From contig NZ_JAUSWY010000001.1 of the NCBI RefSeq assembly GCF_030815585.1, positions 3,224,001 to 3,288,000 on the forward strand: a stretch of DNA of 64,000 nt. Direction: 5' to 3'. This document shows, piece after piece, positions 25,584 to 34,596 of this stretch. A program made the translations under genes and the position numbers. This stretch comes from Arthrobacter pascens. Its GTDB lineage: Bacteria; Actinomycetota; Actinomycetes; Actinomycetales; Micrococcaceae. Each line of letters begins with the position of its first letter. Position 1 is the stretch's first letter. The notes under the pieces were generated by a model. It did no database searches. It saw only the letters and a program-made list of their open reading frames with translations, and was not told the origin of the DNA.

Positions 25584-27173
25584 ATGGACAACATCTCACG
25601 CAGATCCCTGATTTCCGCCGGCCTCGGAGCCGGACTCGTCGCCGCCTGGCCGGGTGCCGCCGTCGCCGTTTCAACAGCGGACGACGCCGGCCTCCGCACC
25701 GATCCCTTCCTGCTGGGCATCGCCTCCGGCGAGCCGTGGCCGGACGGCTTCGTGATCTGGACCCGGCTGGCGCTGGACCCGATCGCCGAGGACGGCCTGG
25801 GCGGCATGCCCACCCGCCAGGTCCCGGTGGCCTGGGAGGTGGCCGAGGACGCCGCCATGCGCACCGTAGTAGCCCGCGGCGTCGAGCAGGCCCGGATCGA
25901 GACCGCCCACTCGGTGCACGTCGAACTCAAGGGCCTCAGGCCGGGGCGCGAATACTTCTACCGGTTCCGCACCGGCCGGCACGTCAGTGCAGTGGGCCGC
26001 ACCCTCACCAGCCCAGCGCCGCACGAGACGCCGGCTGCGCTGGCCATGGCGTTCGCCAGCTGCTCCCAGTACGAGCACGGCTACTTCACCGCCTACACCC
26101 GTCTCGCCCAGGACCACCCGGACCTGGTGCTGCACCTGGGCGACTACATGTACGAGTACAAGAAGGACAGCTACGTGATCGGCGGCGGCAACCCGCGCGA
26201 CCACCAGGGTCCCGAGACTTCCAGCCTGGCCGGCTACCGGCAGCGGCACGCCCAGTACAAGTCCGACGCCGACCTGCAGGCCGCGCACGCGATCGCACCG
26301 TGGCTGGTGGTGTGGGATGACCACGAGGTGGACAACAACTGGGCGGACGAGATCCCGGAGAACCGGGACGCCGCCCAGCTGAACGACACCACCGAACGTT
26401 TCCGGCAGCGCCGGGCCGCCGCGTTCCAGGCGTACTACGAGAACATGCCGCTGCGGGCCTCGTCCGTGCCCGCCGGGTTCGACATGAAGATCTACCGCAC
26501 CATCCAGTGGGGCCAGCTGGCCAACTTCCACATGATGGACACCCGCCAGTACCGCGACGACCAGCTCGCCGGCGACGGGTGGCGCAAGAACGTAGCCGAA
26601 CGCCTGGCCGAGGACCGCACCATCACCGGCGCCGAGCAGGAGAAATGGCTGCTGGACGGCTTCAAGAACTCCACCCAGCGCTGGGACATCCTGGGCCAGC
26701 AGGTGTTCTTCGCCGAAAAGGACAGGAACCAGGCCCCGGAGATCGACGACGTCTCCATGGACGGCTGGGACGGCTACGCCGCGTCGCGCCGCCGCATCAC
26801 GCAGGGCTGGGTGGACGCGAACGTGCGCAACGCCGTCGTCCTCACCGGCGACGTGCACCGCAACTGGGCCAACGACCTCAAGGTGGACTACAAGGACCCG
26901 GCGTCCCCCGTGGTGGGATCGGAACTGGTGTGCACGTCCATCACCTCCACCGGCAACGGCTCAGGTTCCACCACCGATCCGGTGATGGCCTGGAACCCGC
27001 ACCTGAAGTTCTACAACGACAACCGCGGCTACGTGAACACGAAGATCACCAAGGACGCCCTCAGCGCGGACTTCCGCGTGCTTGATTACGTCACGACGCC
27101 GGGATCCCCCGTCAGCACGAAGGCCTCCTTCCAGCTCCAGGACGGAGTTCCGGGGCTGCAGGCGCGGGGGTAG
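25584..27173 (+). CDS. phoD: Alkaline phosphatase D (PhoD), Tat-exported
   Basis: 529 aa. Tat signal: NISRRSLISAGLGAGLVAAW. An N-terminal PhoD_N domain (FLLGIASGEPWPDGFVIWTR) precedes the metallophosphatase domain with metal ligands in FASCSQYEHGYF, HLGDYMYEY, VVWDDHEVDNNWAD and VVLTGDVHRNWANDL. PhoD enzymes use calcium and iron to cleave phosphodiesters and monoesters outside the cell during phosphate limitation. The ATG at 25584 is chosen because the Tat motif starts there; the open frame has a TTG 9 nt earlier. A 63-bp near-copy of its 3' half lies at 16980. Confidence 0.94.
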   Translation: MDNISRRSLISAGLGAGLVAAWPGAAVAVSTADDAGLRTDPFLLGIASGEPWPDGFVIWTRLALDPIAEDGLGGMPTRQVPVAWEVAEDAAMRTVVARGVEQARIETAHSVHVELKGLRPGREYFYRFRTGRHVSAVGRTLTSPAPHETPAALAMAFASCSQYEHGYFTAYTRLAQDHPDLVLHLGDYMYEYKKDSYVIGGGNPRDHQGPETSSLAGYRQRHAQYKSDADLQAAHAIAPWLVVWDDHEVDNNWADEIPENRDAAQLNDTTERFRQRRAAAFQAYYENMPLRASSVPAGFDMKIYRTIQWGQLANFHMMDTRQYRDDQLAGDGWRKNVAERLAEDRTITGAEQEKWLLDGFKNSTQRWDILGQQVFFAEKDRNQAPEIDDVSMDGWDGYAASRRRITQGWVDANVRNAVVLTGDVHRNWANDLKVDYKDPASPVVGSELVCTSITSTGNGSGSTTDPVMAWNPHLKFYNDNRGYVNTKITKDALSADFRVLDYVTTPGSPVSTKASFQLQDGVPGLQARG

Positions 27174-27194
27174 GCTCTGGCAACTGCTTCTAGC

Positions 27195-27231
27195 GGAACG
27201 TCCGGTCGGTCGCACACCGGCCGGACGTTCC
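27195..27231. terminator. Hairpin terminator between convergent genes
   Basis: GGAACGTCCGGTCGGT (27195-27210) pairs with ACCGGCCGGACGTTCC (27216-27231) through 16 pairs including one T-G, loop of 5. It lies 22 nt after the phoD stop and 70 nt from the stop of the convergent gene. Confidence 0.75.
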
Positions 27232-27300
27232 ATCGTCCGGCATGGCTTCCGCGGCGCCGCGGTGGAGGTACGGACGGCAGGCGGATGTGCTGGTGGAAAG

Positions 27301-28038
27301 CTAGGGCTGGACAACATTCACGAGTTCTGACCGGCTTCCAGTCTGCAGGTCCTCGGTCAGGACCAGCGCACCGACCTCGGGGCAGTGGTATTTATGCTCC
27401 CGGGCATTCTTTTCAAGCGGCGTCCAGTCGTAAACCTTGACGCAGTCGGTGTAGGTGCCGGATTTCGTGGTGACGGTCTCGCCGGTAGCGACGGTGTCCC
27501 GGATATCTTCTGCATGACCAACGTAGAATTCCTGCTTATAGGAATCGCCCACGCGCTGCTCGGCCTTCATCCAGATGCCGGCTTTTGCCCCGTCTTTTCC
27601 GTGGAGAAAGCTGCCGGAGTGGTTCATCAGCATCCCATTCCAGTAGTTGTTCACGTCCTCGCCGAAGTACCACACGTCACCGTTTTTGTGTTGTGCCAGG
27701 TAATCCCGGGTTTCCTCTACGAGCTGCCCGTTCTTGTATTCCTTATCCAGATAGACGGCCGTCTCAACGCCCTCTATGGTCATGGTCTCCTGCAGGATTT
27801 CGATTTCAATCCTCTCCGTGACGCGTCCTTGCTCGGTGGTCTCATAAGTCAATTTTTTGCCGACGGGGAGGGCGAAGTATTTATTGGTGATTTCGGTGGT
27901 GAAATCGGCAGGGTTGACCTGCGGATTGTATTCCGCGGCCCTACTCCTTTTGGTGTTGTCGAAGAAAAAAAGTGCCGCCCCGCCAACCACCAGCAGCACG
28001 ACGACGAGGGCAAAGAATATTTTGGTTCGTTGATTCAT
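27301..28038 (-). CDS. Membrane-anchored or secreted protein of unknown function
   Basis: 245 aa. One N-terminal hydrophobic helix (IFFALVVVLLVVGGAALFFF) acts as anchor or signal. The outside domain has conserved-looking strands: TNKYFALPVGKKLTYETTEQ, DVWYFGEDVNNYWNG, HSGSFLHGKDGAKAGIWM, and a Cys pair (YTDCVKVYDW and EHKYHCPEVGALVL) that may form a disulfide. Proteins of this look occur widely in actinobacteria and firmicutes as hypothetical lipoprotein-like domains. The ATG at 28036-28038 is chosen because GGGAAAGG precedes it closely. GC is lower than that of phoD next door. Confidence 0.7.
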   Translation of the reverse strand: MNQRTKIFFALVVVLLVVGGAALFFFDNTKRSRAAEYNPQVNPADFTTEITNKYFALPVGKKLTYETTEQGRVTERIEIEILQETMTIEGVETAVYLDKEYKNGQLVEETRDYLAQHKNGDVWYFGEDVNNYWNGMLMNHSGSFLHGKDGAKAGIWMKAEQRVGDSYKQEFYVGHAEDIRDTVATGETVTTKSGTYTDCVKVYDWTPLEKNAREHKYHCPEVGALVLTEDLQTGSRSELVNVVQP

Positions 28039-28255
28039 GACCTTTCCCACTCCTTCTGAGTAGAAATTCCTGCAGGGGGTCAGAGCGTTGCTTGCCCATG
28101 GCCATAGGAGAAAGGTAGTCCAGTCCGTCCTGAACCTGAACACCCTCCACGAACACTCTGTGGAGAGGCACAGCCCCGCAGCGTCAGTGAAGGTACGGTC
28201 TGTCCCAGCTAGCGGTGGGCGGGCGGCTTAATACTGTGACTGCCGTTTTACAGGG

Positions 28256-28453
28256 ATGTTCGACGGCGTGCTGGCGGCCGTCGCGCTTCCTGGCATACTC
28301 GCCGTCGGCCTGACCATCATCGCCGCGATCATCCAGGCCAGGGACGTGAAGCGCAAGGATCCCGTGCAGGTGCGCCAGGCGGCGAAGGGTCCTGCCCGGC
28401 ATCCCGCCTGCTCCCCTGCCGTCATACAGGCAGCTGCCCAAGCCATTGCTTAA
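28256..28453 (+). CDS. Possible small membrane protein
   Basis: 65 aa, not recognised. Residues 5-27 form a hydrophobic helix (VLAAVALPGILAVGLTIIAA), followed by a basic tail. No good Shine-Dalgarno is present (AGGG only 1 nt before the ATG), and it sits just outside the insertion sequence. It may be a relic or an artefact of high GC. Confidence 0.3.
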   Translation: MFDGVLAAVALPGILAVGLTIIAAIIQARDVKRKDPVQVRQAAKGPARHPACSPAVIQAAAQAIA

Positions 28454-28567
28454 CGGTCCGGGCGTTCGGAAGGATCTCGCGGGCCGCTTCCGTGCCCATG
28501 TCGAACTCTTCCGTGCGCAGCCAAGGAGCGAGCCCCGCCTCATGCGATGACCCCCCGAGGAATCATG

Positions 28568-29785
28568 TCAAGATGCCCGCCTGGGCTGTTTCGAAGAATC
28601 ATTTAGTTTTGCCCGGATGGCTGGCTGCTTGTCGGGGGCTCGTTTCGCGGTGCTCAAGGTGAGGAGCTCCGCGGAGAGAGCTTGGATTTGTCGTTGGATG
28701 GCGGCGGGGTTCAGGGGCCTGTTTTCGCGTTTCAGGCGGGCTTTCGTGGTCTTGCTGACGGTGCCGGTATCGGCCAGGACGCGCTGGTATGGAGTGGCTG
28801 GCGCGTCGTAGGTCTTGCTGATCTTCGCACCGGCCCTGACCTTTGACATGAGTTTTTGCTGGGCCCCGAAATGGTTGGTCAGCAGCCTCCGGAGCGCCCA
28901 GATCCGGTTAAGCAGTTCCAGCTCAGCGGCCGTGTCGCAGCGGTGATAGCCGACGGTCTGGCGGACGATGTGCCAGTTCTTCTGTTCGACGTGGGCGCCA
29001 TCGTTCTTGTTCCCGGACCGGGAGCGGGTGAAGGTGAGGTTCTCCTGTTCGCACCAGCGGAACAGCTCCCAGTTGATGAACTCCGAACCGTTGTCCGAGT
29101 CCAGGCCCAGGATGGGAAACGGGAACGCGGCGGTCGCGTCTTTGACGGCAGCGAACACCCATTTCTGCGCCTTGTTGATCACCGAACGGGTTTCCGTCCA
29201 GCCCGTCGCGATGTCAGTGATATCAAGGGTGAAGCAGAACTCACCCTGGCTGTTGCCACCCTCGTGGCCGACCAGATCAATCTCGACAAACCCGGGCACC
29301 GCGTCGTTCCACTCAGCCCAGGTCCGGATCGGAATCGAGTCCTTCAGCAGCGTTCCGGGCTTGGTATGGGACCGGCCGCGGGGCTGCAGTTTCGCCCGGT
29401 CGGCCTTGAGCCGGCGATCGATGGTCGCCGGTGCGATCCTGAGCAGCTGCGCGGCGGTCCCGGCATCAATACGGAGTTCCTTGAACCGCCGCAGGCGCGG
29501 AACCAGGTCCGGCAGCGCCGCCGCCAGAAGCCGCCCGCAAGGCGTTCCCTGAACCGCCCAGCAGAACCGCAGCGCCTCGATCACCGGTTCCCCGTAGATC
29601 GGCGCCCGGGACGCCCGGGCCCGGACGGCCTTGAGCACCAGGGCCTGCCGCAACGCCTTGCGGGCGTGGTCCCGGTGCCATCCGGTCGTTGCACACAACT
29701 CATCGAGAATCTGCTTCTTCACCGCCCGGTCCGCCCGGGCATACCGCGTGGCGATGACCTTCGTGACAGCCCTGCGTTCACTCAT
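28568..29785 (-). CDS. DDE transposase/integrase-catalytic-domain protein
   Basis: 405 aa. N-terminal HTH region (ILDELCATTGWHRDHARKAL), then an rve-type catalytic core with Asp in VPGFVEIDLVGHEGG, Asp in ILGLDSDNGSEFINWELFRW, and Glu in NKNDGAHVEQKNWHIVRQT, spaced as in retroviral-type integrases. The C-terminus is basic. The ATG at 29783-29785 (MSERRAVTKV) is preferred because GGAG precedes it by 6 nt; another ATG lies 12 nt upstream. The frame is intact, so the element may still be active. Confidence 0.88.
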   Translation of the reverse strand: MSERRAVTKVIATRYARADRAVKKQILDELCATTGWHRDHARKALRQALVLKAVRARASRAPIYGEPVIEALRFCWAVQGTPCGRLLAAALPDLVPRLRRFKELRIDAGTAAQLLRIAPATIDRRLKADRAKLQPRGRSHTKPGTLLKDSIPIRTWAEWNDAVPGFVEIDLVGHEGGNSQGEFCFTLDITDIATGWTETRSVINKAQKWVFAAVKDATAAFPFPILGLDSDNGSEFINWELFRWCEQENLTFTRSRSGNKNDGAHVEQKNWHIVRQTVGYHRCDTAAELELLNRIWALRRLLTNHFGAQQKLMSKVRAGAKISKTYDAPATPYQRVLADTGTVSKTTKARLKRENRPLNPAAIQRQIQALSAELLTLSTAKRAPDKQPAIRAKLNDSSKQPRRAS

Positions 29786-29897
29786 CGAAAGCTCCATGGC
29801 TCACAATGCCGAAGCGGCGGACACCACCCCGACGGACACGCCGCTACGCGGGCATTCTCGAATGATTCTTCGATAGCAGCTACGCGGGCATCTTTGA
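28568..29897. mobile_element. Complete ~1.33-kb insertion sequence
   Basis: A single transposase gene is bounded by imperfect terminal inverted repeats. The left end TCA-AGATGCCCGC (28568-28580) matches the inverse of the right end GCGGGCATCTTTGA (29884-29897), and matching continues inward with TCGAAGAATCATT on both sides (left 28591-28603; right, as complement, 29861-29873). The right end has a second TGCCCGCGTAGC-like motif about 33 bp further in. The transposase stop lies inside the left repeat. I could not define a clear target duplication. The IS family name is not certain. Confidence 0.75.
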
Positions 29898-30082
29898 TGA
29901 GTCAACGCGGACCCTTTTTTACGCTCTGCTCCTGTCCTAAAATTGGGATAGCCGCCTCTAAAGCGGCCCTGCTCACGGATTACCGCGAAAGGCTTTTGCA
30001 GACTTTCGCTGCTGCTCCGCACTCAACGCCACGGGCTGGGACTGGCACCTTAATAGGCCTTCTCAAGCAAAGAAGCACGCAC

Positions 30083-30580
30083 ATGTTCATTCGCAGATTC
30101 GTGGCAATTCTCATGACCACCCAGAGCTACGGCACGAGCGGCCCCGGGCAGGCGGGACCCATAGACGTCAGGCAGGCCCTCGAGGCGCAGACTCAGGCGG
30201 TTAACGCGCATGACGGCCCCGCTTTTGCCAGCTTCTATGCGGAAGACGCCGTCGTCGTCGATCCCCAGTACCCCGAGCCGCTGCGCGGCCGGGCGGCGAT
30301 TGAACAGGACGTGGCGACGTTCCTCAAGGCATTCCCAGACCTCCAATTCTCTCTGAACAATATTCTGGTCGACGATCGCTTGGTCGCCGGCGAGGGCAAA
30401 ATCGCGGGCACCAACAGCGGTCCCATCCAGCTGCCTGGGGCAGAAGAGATCCCGGCAACGGGCCGTCGGCTGGAGTTTCCCATGGCCTTCTTCAGCCGCT
30501 TCGACGAGTCCGGCAAAATCGTGGAGGAGCGCCGCTACTACGATCTCGCGAGTCAGCAGGAGCAACTTGGCCTGACGTAG
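30083..30580 (+). CDS. SnoaL-like/NTF2-fold protein (ester-cyclase type)
   Basis: 165 aa. SnoaL_2-like fold: ALEAQTQAVNAHDGPAFASF, YAEDAVVVDPQYPEPLRG, IEQDVATFLKAFPDLQFSL, VAGEGKIAGTNSGPI and FPMAFFSRFDESGKIVEERR. NTF2-fold proteins act as small isomerases, cyclases or ligand binders; the ligand is unknown. The ATG at 30083 gives a ~20-residue extension; the ATG at 30113 (MTTQSYGTSG) is an equally plausible start, and neither has a clear Shine-Dalgarno. It stands between the insertion sequence and a convergent amine oxidase gene. Confidence 0.72.
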   Translation: MFIRRFVAILMTTQSYGTSGPGQAGPIDVRQALEAQTQAVNAHDGPAFASFYAEDAVVVDPQYPEPLRGRAAIEQDVATFLKAFPDLQFSLNNILVDDRLVAGEGKIAGTNSGPIQLPGAEEIPATGRRLEFPMAFFSRFDESGKIVEERRYYDLASQQEQLGLT

Positions 30581-30612
30581 ATCGCACGTCAGGCGGCGTA
30601 TGAGAACGCTGG

Positions 30613-31962
30613 CTAGGAGAGTTTCGTGAGGATCTCGTCGGCGGCCCGGCGGCCGGAGCGGATGGCACCGTCCATGTAGCCGTTCCAGACCGTGGAGGTT
30701 TCTGCGCCCGCCCAGTGGATCCGGCCCACGGGCGCAGCGAGGGCCGGACCGTACTGGGTCCAGGCGCCCGCGCCGAGCCGCCCGCCGTAGCAGCCGCGGG
30801 TGAACTCTTCAGCGGTCCAGTCCTGCTCGACGACGTCGAACGGGTGCGCCGCCGCCGGCCCGAAGTACTTCACCAGCGCGGCGATAACCAGCTCGCGGCG
30901 CTCCGCTGCGCTCATCAAGTTCGCGGCGCGGGCGTGGGCGCCCTCGAGGAAGCCCACCAGTACCCCGCAGGAGCCATCGTCCGGGCTGTTGTCCAGGACG
31001 ATGTTGAATGCGTCATCGAGGCTGAGTACCACTCCGCTTAGTCCGTCCTCGCGCCAGAACGGAGTGTCGTAGCCGACCTGGACCTTGATCACGGCCCCGG
31101 CCGGCATCTGCTGGGTGAGCCCGTCGCGCAGCGCAGGCAGGGGCGGGACGTACCGCAGCCGGCCGGCCAGCGTCTGCGGTACGGCGACGACGACGCGCCC
31201 GGCCGTGACGCTGCCGCCTTCGTATTCGACAAGCACGCCCGTCTCATCCTGGCGAATGGTCCGGACCACGGTATTGAGCCGGACCGAGCCGCCCAGTTCG
31301 GCGGACATCCGCTCGGAGATTTGGTGGGTGCCGCCGACGACGCGGCTCTCCTGGGCACCCCCTGTTATGGTCATCAGTGCCTCAAGGCTGGTGCCGGACC
31401 TGACGTAGAAGAGGAAGTGCAGGAGTGAAAGCTCCGGAGACTCGGCGGAAAACAGGACAGGCACCACCAGGCGGAAGAAGCGCAGCGCGATGCTGTCTTC
31501 GGTGTTGGCCACCAGCCACCCGTCCAGCGTCTGCCGGTCCAGGTCTTCCGCGCCGTCAGTTTCCCACGGTGCCTCAATCGCCACCGTCGAGGCCAAGGTC
31601 TCCAGGTCCTCCCAGAGCCGGCCCACCTCCATGGCCGACTCCGGCGGAAGGCCGAAGGTCTCGTCGGCGTACCGAACCACGTTGCCGTCGAAAACGGTCA
31701 GGGCTTCGCCCTGGTCGAAGCTGGGGAAGGTCTTGAGTCCCAGTTCCTCTACGAGCCCGAGCACCGCGTCCTGTGTGGGGCCGACCCATTGGCCGCCCAT
31801 CTCCACCGGCACCCCGTTGCTGAGAAATCCTCCCAGCGTGCGCCCGGCCACCCGGCCGCGCGCCTCAAGCACGGCAACTGTCCTGCCGGCCTGAACCAGC
31901 TTGCGGGCTGCACTTAGGCCGGCCAGGCCCGCGCCCACGACGACGACATCCACATCGTGCAT
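30613..31962 (-). CDS. Flavin-containing amine oxidase (MAO family)
   Basis: 449 aa. N-terminal FAD Rossmann motif VVVVGAGLAGLSAARKLVQA with VLEARGRVAGRT; substrate-side GGQWVGPTQDAVLGLVEELG; C-terminal GRIHWAGAETSTVWNGYMDG. The segment FTRGCYGG includes the Cys that in monoamine oxidases carries covalent 8-alpha-S-cysteinyl FAD. The enzyme should oxidise an amine to aldehyde, ammonia and hydrogen peroxide, allowing use of biogenic amines as nitrogen source. The start ATG 31960-31962 (MHDVDVVVVG) is chosen because GGAGG lies ~8 nt upstream. It starts 17 nt after the end of the subtilase gene on the same strand. Confidence 0.88.
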   Translation of the reverse strand: MHDVDVVVVGAGLAGLSAARKLVQAGRTVAVLEARGRVAGRTLGGFLSNGVPVEMGGQWVGPTQDAVLGLVEELGLKTFPSFDQGEALTVFDGNVVRYADETFGLPPESAMEVGRLWEDLETLASTVAIEAPWETDGAEDLDRQTLDGWLVANTEDSIALRFFRLVVPVLFSAESPELSLLHFLFYVRSGTSLEALMTITGGAQESRVVGGTHQISERMSAELGGSVRLNTVVRTIRQDETGVLVEYEGGSVTAGRVVVAVPQTLAGRLRYVPPLPALRDGLTQQMPAGAVIKVQVGYDTPFWREDGLSGVVLSLDDAFNIVLDNSPDDGSCGVLVGFLEGAHARAANLMSAAERRELVIAALVKYFGPAAAHPFDVVEQDWTAEEFTRGCYGGRLGAGAWTQYGPALAAPVGRIHWAGAETSTVWNGYMDGAIRSGRRAADEILTKLS

Positions 31963-31978
31963 CTTGCGATCCTCCACA

Positions 31979-33823
31979 TCAGTTGAGGCGAACGTAGGAC
32001 GGCGAGCGCCAGCCGCTCCGTTTCAATCTCCTGATTGCATAGGCGACAACCACTCCACCAAGGACTAATCCGATCGTGGTTACCCAAACAGAGTTGTTCG
32101 CTGCAGCGAGCACCTTATCCTCCGCAGCATCTTCGAATGTGTCCGCAACAGGGGCAATTGTGGCACCGCTACTTGGTAATGGAGTAGAGGTAGAGTTCGC
32201 TGTCGCTGATGACGCTGCTGTTTCCGAGAATGTCGTTTCAGGGCGTTTAGTGACTTCATCCACCACCGGCTCAGGTGAAATCACTCCAGGTTCAGCCTTC
32301 GCCACTTCCTGCGCCGCATTGGCCGCAGCAGGGATATTTTGGGGCAAAGCGGCTGCAGTCTGCTGGGAGGGAGCATCAGCCCGTTCGGGAGCCGGTGGTG
32401 CGGGAGCGGCTTGTGCAGGCTCTGGAGTTGGGGCCGCAGTAGCAGGTGCGGGCGCAGCATTGGCCGTAATAACGGGAGCGGGAACTTCAACAGCAGTTAC
32501 AGGGGGAGCTTCAGCAGTAGACAGGGTAGAACCTGCTGATCCCTGCAACCCACAATGCGTGCCTACCCCGGCCCATGCATCACCAGGTTGGAGATTCGAG
32601 CAGGAGGGAGGAGCCGGATTAGGCGCGGGAATGAACAGCAACCTGTTCGGGGTTGCGCCCTTGCTGGCACTGATGACACCCGTCATCGCGCTATTTGTCA
32701 TCGATTGGTGAACTTGTGCCGGGGATAACGAAGGGTCACGGGAAAGCAGGATTGCAGCCGCACCAGAAACGTGAGGAGCAGCCATTGAAGTACCGTCCAG
32801 AGTGTTGTAGCCGGTAGGAGCGTTGCTCCAAGCAGACCTGATGGACACTCCCGGCGCTTGAATATCAACGCAAGAGCCGTAGTTAGACCAAGAAGCTTGA
32901 ACGTCGTTAATATCCGTTGCTGCAACAGTAATGGCAGACGGAACACGAGCAGGAGAAGCAGCACAGGCATCAGCGCCGGAGTTGCCGGCTGATGCGACTA
33001 CTGTCATCCCGTCGTTAGCAGCGCTTTGAACGACTTCGTCAAATGAAGCATTAGTGAAACCGCCAATACTCAGGTTTAGTACTGCCGGCTGACCAGCAAC
33101 ATGGTGCTGAACTGACCAGTCAATCCCTGCCATGATCGTTGAAGCCCAACCGCTTCCATCACACGCAAGCGCTCGGATGGGGATGACTTTAGCTTTCTTG
33201 GCAACGCCGTATGTTGTTCCGGCGGCGGTTCCAGCGACGTGCGTCCCATGACCATTACAGTCATGGATTCCATTACCATCATGGACTCCCCACCAGACAG
33301 CAGGAACTCTCCCGGAAAATTCTGTGTGGGAAACATGTAGCCCAGTGTCAACAATGTAGATATTGACCCCAGCACCTTCATCACCAATGCTGTACTGCCC
33401 GTCCCTTCCTGATCGCTGATCTACTCGGTCAAGCCCCCAAATAGACGTGGCTCCAGAGATGGAAACGGGAGTGTCAGGTTCAACTGAGGCCACGTCTTCT
33501 GATCTTTTCAGCGACTCCATTTCCTTCGGTGTCGCTACAACTACTGAAGCTTTCATTGCATGGGAAAGAGTCGCCTTAACTTCAATCCCTTGTTGCTGCA
33601 GGGACGTAGACTCCGCTTCTGCATTCACATCATTTCCATATTTTACGATGTACCTTTGCTCTCCTCCGGGTAGAGCAGAGGGCGAAGGAGAAGGAAAAGT
33701 GGCAGATGGCGGACTAGTTGCAAGATCGGCATGAGCAACAGCAGAGGCTAGAGATAGAGCCATTGAGGCAAGGAATACGGATGTCACGGCTTTAAGGAAA
33801 TACGGCGGTACGGACATCTGCAC
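31979..33823 (-). CDS. Membrane-anchored S8 subtilisin-family protease (proteinase K-like)
   Basis: 614 aa. Signal peptide (KAVTSVFLASMALSLASAVA), I9-type propeptide (YIVKYGNDVNAEAES to VASVEPDTPV), then the S8 domain with Asp in VNIYIVDTGLHVSHTEF, His in DCNGHGTHVAGTAAG, and Ser in LDGTSMAAPHVSGAAAI. A ~190-residue Ala/Pro/Thr-rich stalk ends in one membrane span (WVTTIGLVLGGVVVAYAI) and a basic tail, so the protease is displayed outside the membrane. LPSSG in the stalk is not a proper sortase motif. Start GTG at 33823 is favoured (AGGAAAG 4-5 nt upstream); the ATG at 33817 is the alternative. Base composition is clearly lower in GC than the neighbours, suggesting transfer. Confidence 0.88.
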   Translation of the reverse strand: MQMSVPPYFLKAVTSVFLASMALSLASAVAHADLATSPPSATFPSPSPSALPGGEQRYIVKYGNDVNAEAESTSLQQQGIEVKATLSHAMKASVVVATPKEMESLKRSEDVASVEPDTPVSISGATSIWGLDRVDQRSGRDGQYSIGDEGAGVNIYIVDTGLHVSHTEFSGRVPAVWWGVHDGNGIHDCNGHGTHVAGTAAGTTYGVAKKAKVIPIRALACDGSGWASTIMAGIDWSVQHHVAGQPAVLNLSIGGFTNASFDEVVQSAANDGMTVVASAGNSGADACAASPARVPSAITVAATDINDVQASWSNYGSCVDIQAPGVSIRSAWSNAPTGYNTLDGTSMAAPHVSGAAAILLSRDPSLSPAQVHQSMTNSAMTGVISASKGATPNRLLFIPAPNPAPPSCSNLQPGDAWAGVGTHCGLQGSAGSTLSTAEAPPVTAVEVPAPVITANAAPAPATAAPTPEPAQAAPAPPAPERADAPSQQTAAALPQNIPAAANAAQEVAKAEPGVISPEPVVDEVTKRPETTFSETAASSATANSTSTPLPSSGATIAPVADTFEDAAEDKVLAAANNSVWVTTIGLVLGGVVVAYAIRRLKRSGWRSPSYVRLN

Positions 33824-34114
33824 TGTTCTTTCCTACGAAGGATCCCCCTCATCGCAGGAGCAGCCATTTGTGATAACGAGCATTAATAAGAGCTGCATTA
33901 CCGAGAGCCATCCAAATGATAACGAGGAGGTTTCCAGATATTAGACCTCAGCGGACTGCTTGTCGAACTTTATTGTCCGGCACGAACATCTTGCTGCAAC
34001 CGGTGGGCGCCTTTGACACCCCTGGCATCGTCCCCAGGTCCACGACGCAGTGGATTATTGAACGATGAGAGCACGCGCATCACCAAAGATCAGCGGATGT
34101 TGCCACCACCGCCC

Positions 34115-34483
34115 TCAGCCTGCTTCAGTCCCGCGGGGCTTGACCGCAATGACAGGAATGTTTGCCTCCAGGAGGATCTGCTGAGCGGCGGAACCCAGCA
34201 GCAGTTTGCCTACCGGGCTGCGCCGCTTGACGCCTACGACGATGACCGAGGCATTCAGTTGGCTCGGAGGCGTCCAGGAGTTCGCTGACGGCATCGCGGT
34301 GTCGGACATCGGGAGTGCGGAACGTGACCGGCACCCCGTCGAGGTGGTCGCCTTCAGGGTCGAGTTGGGCGCCCTCGAGATTGAAGACCAGCAGGTTCTC
34401 TGTCCGCTTCTGGGCCTCGGCGACGGCAGCGGTGAGGGCGGCCTCACCTTCGGGGTGCCGGTGCGGGCGATGATGACGGTCAT
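34115..34483 (-). pseudogene. Universal stress protein (UspA-like) with two compensating indels
   Basis: A GGAGG ribosome site leads into [11 protein letters not shown], then family sequence jumps to the next frame ([41 protein letters not shown]) and returns to the first frame for [20 protein letters not shown] and [20 protein letters not shown]. One base is lost in a C-run at ~34452-34455 and one gained at ~34261. The outer frame is open throughout, so a 122-aa protein is still made, with ~63 wrong residues in the middle. The C-terminal ATP-binding-type motif (G-x9-G-S/A) survives. Real decay or sequencing error are both possible. Confidence 0.75.
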
Positions 34484-34596
34484 GGATTCCTCCAAATTGG
34501 GTTTTCGGGATGGTGTGGTGGTACGAACTGATCACTCTGCTGCCGGCTCGCGAGATGCTGCGGCAACTTCGACAGGCAGTGGGGCGGGAAGACCTG

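Noticed and set aside
25671..26858. 395-codon minus-strand frame over phoD
   Set aside because: His/Val/Ala-rich shadow; PhoD on the other strand has every metal ligand.
28856..30580. Long plus-strand frame joining antisense transposase sequence to the SnoaL-like gene
   Set aside because: Only the last 165 codons resemble a family; the rest is antisense to the transposase, so the start was moved to 30083.
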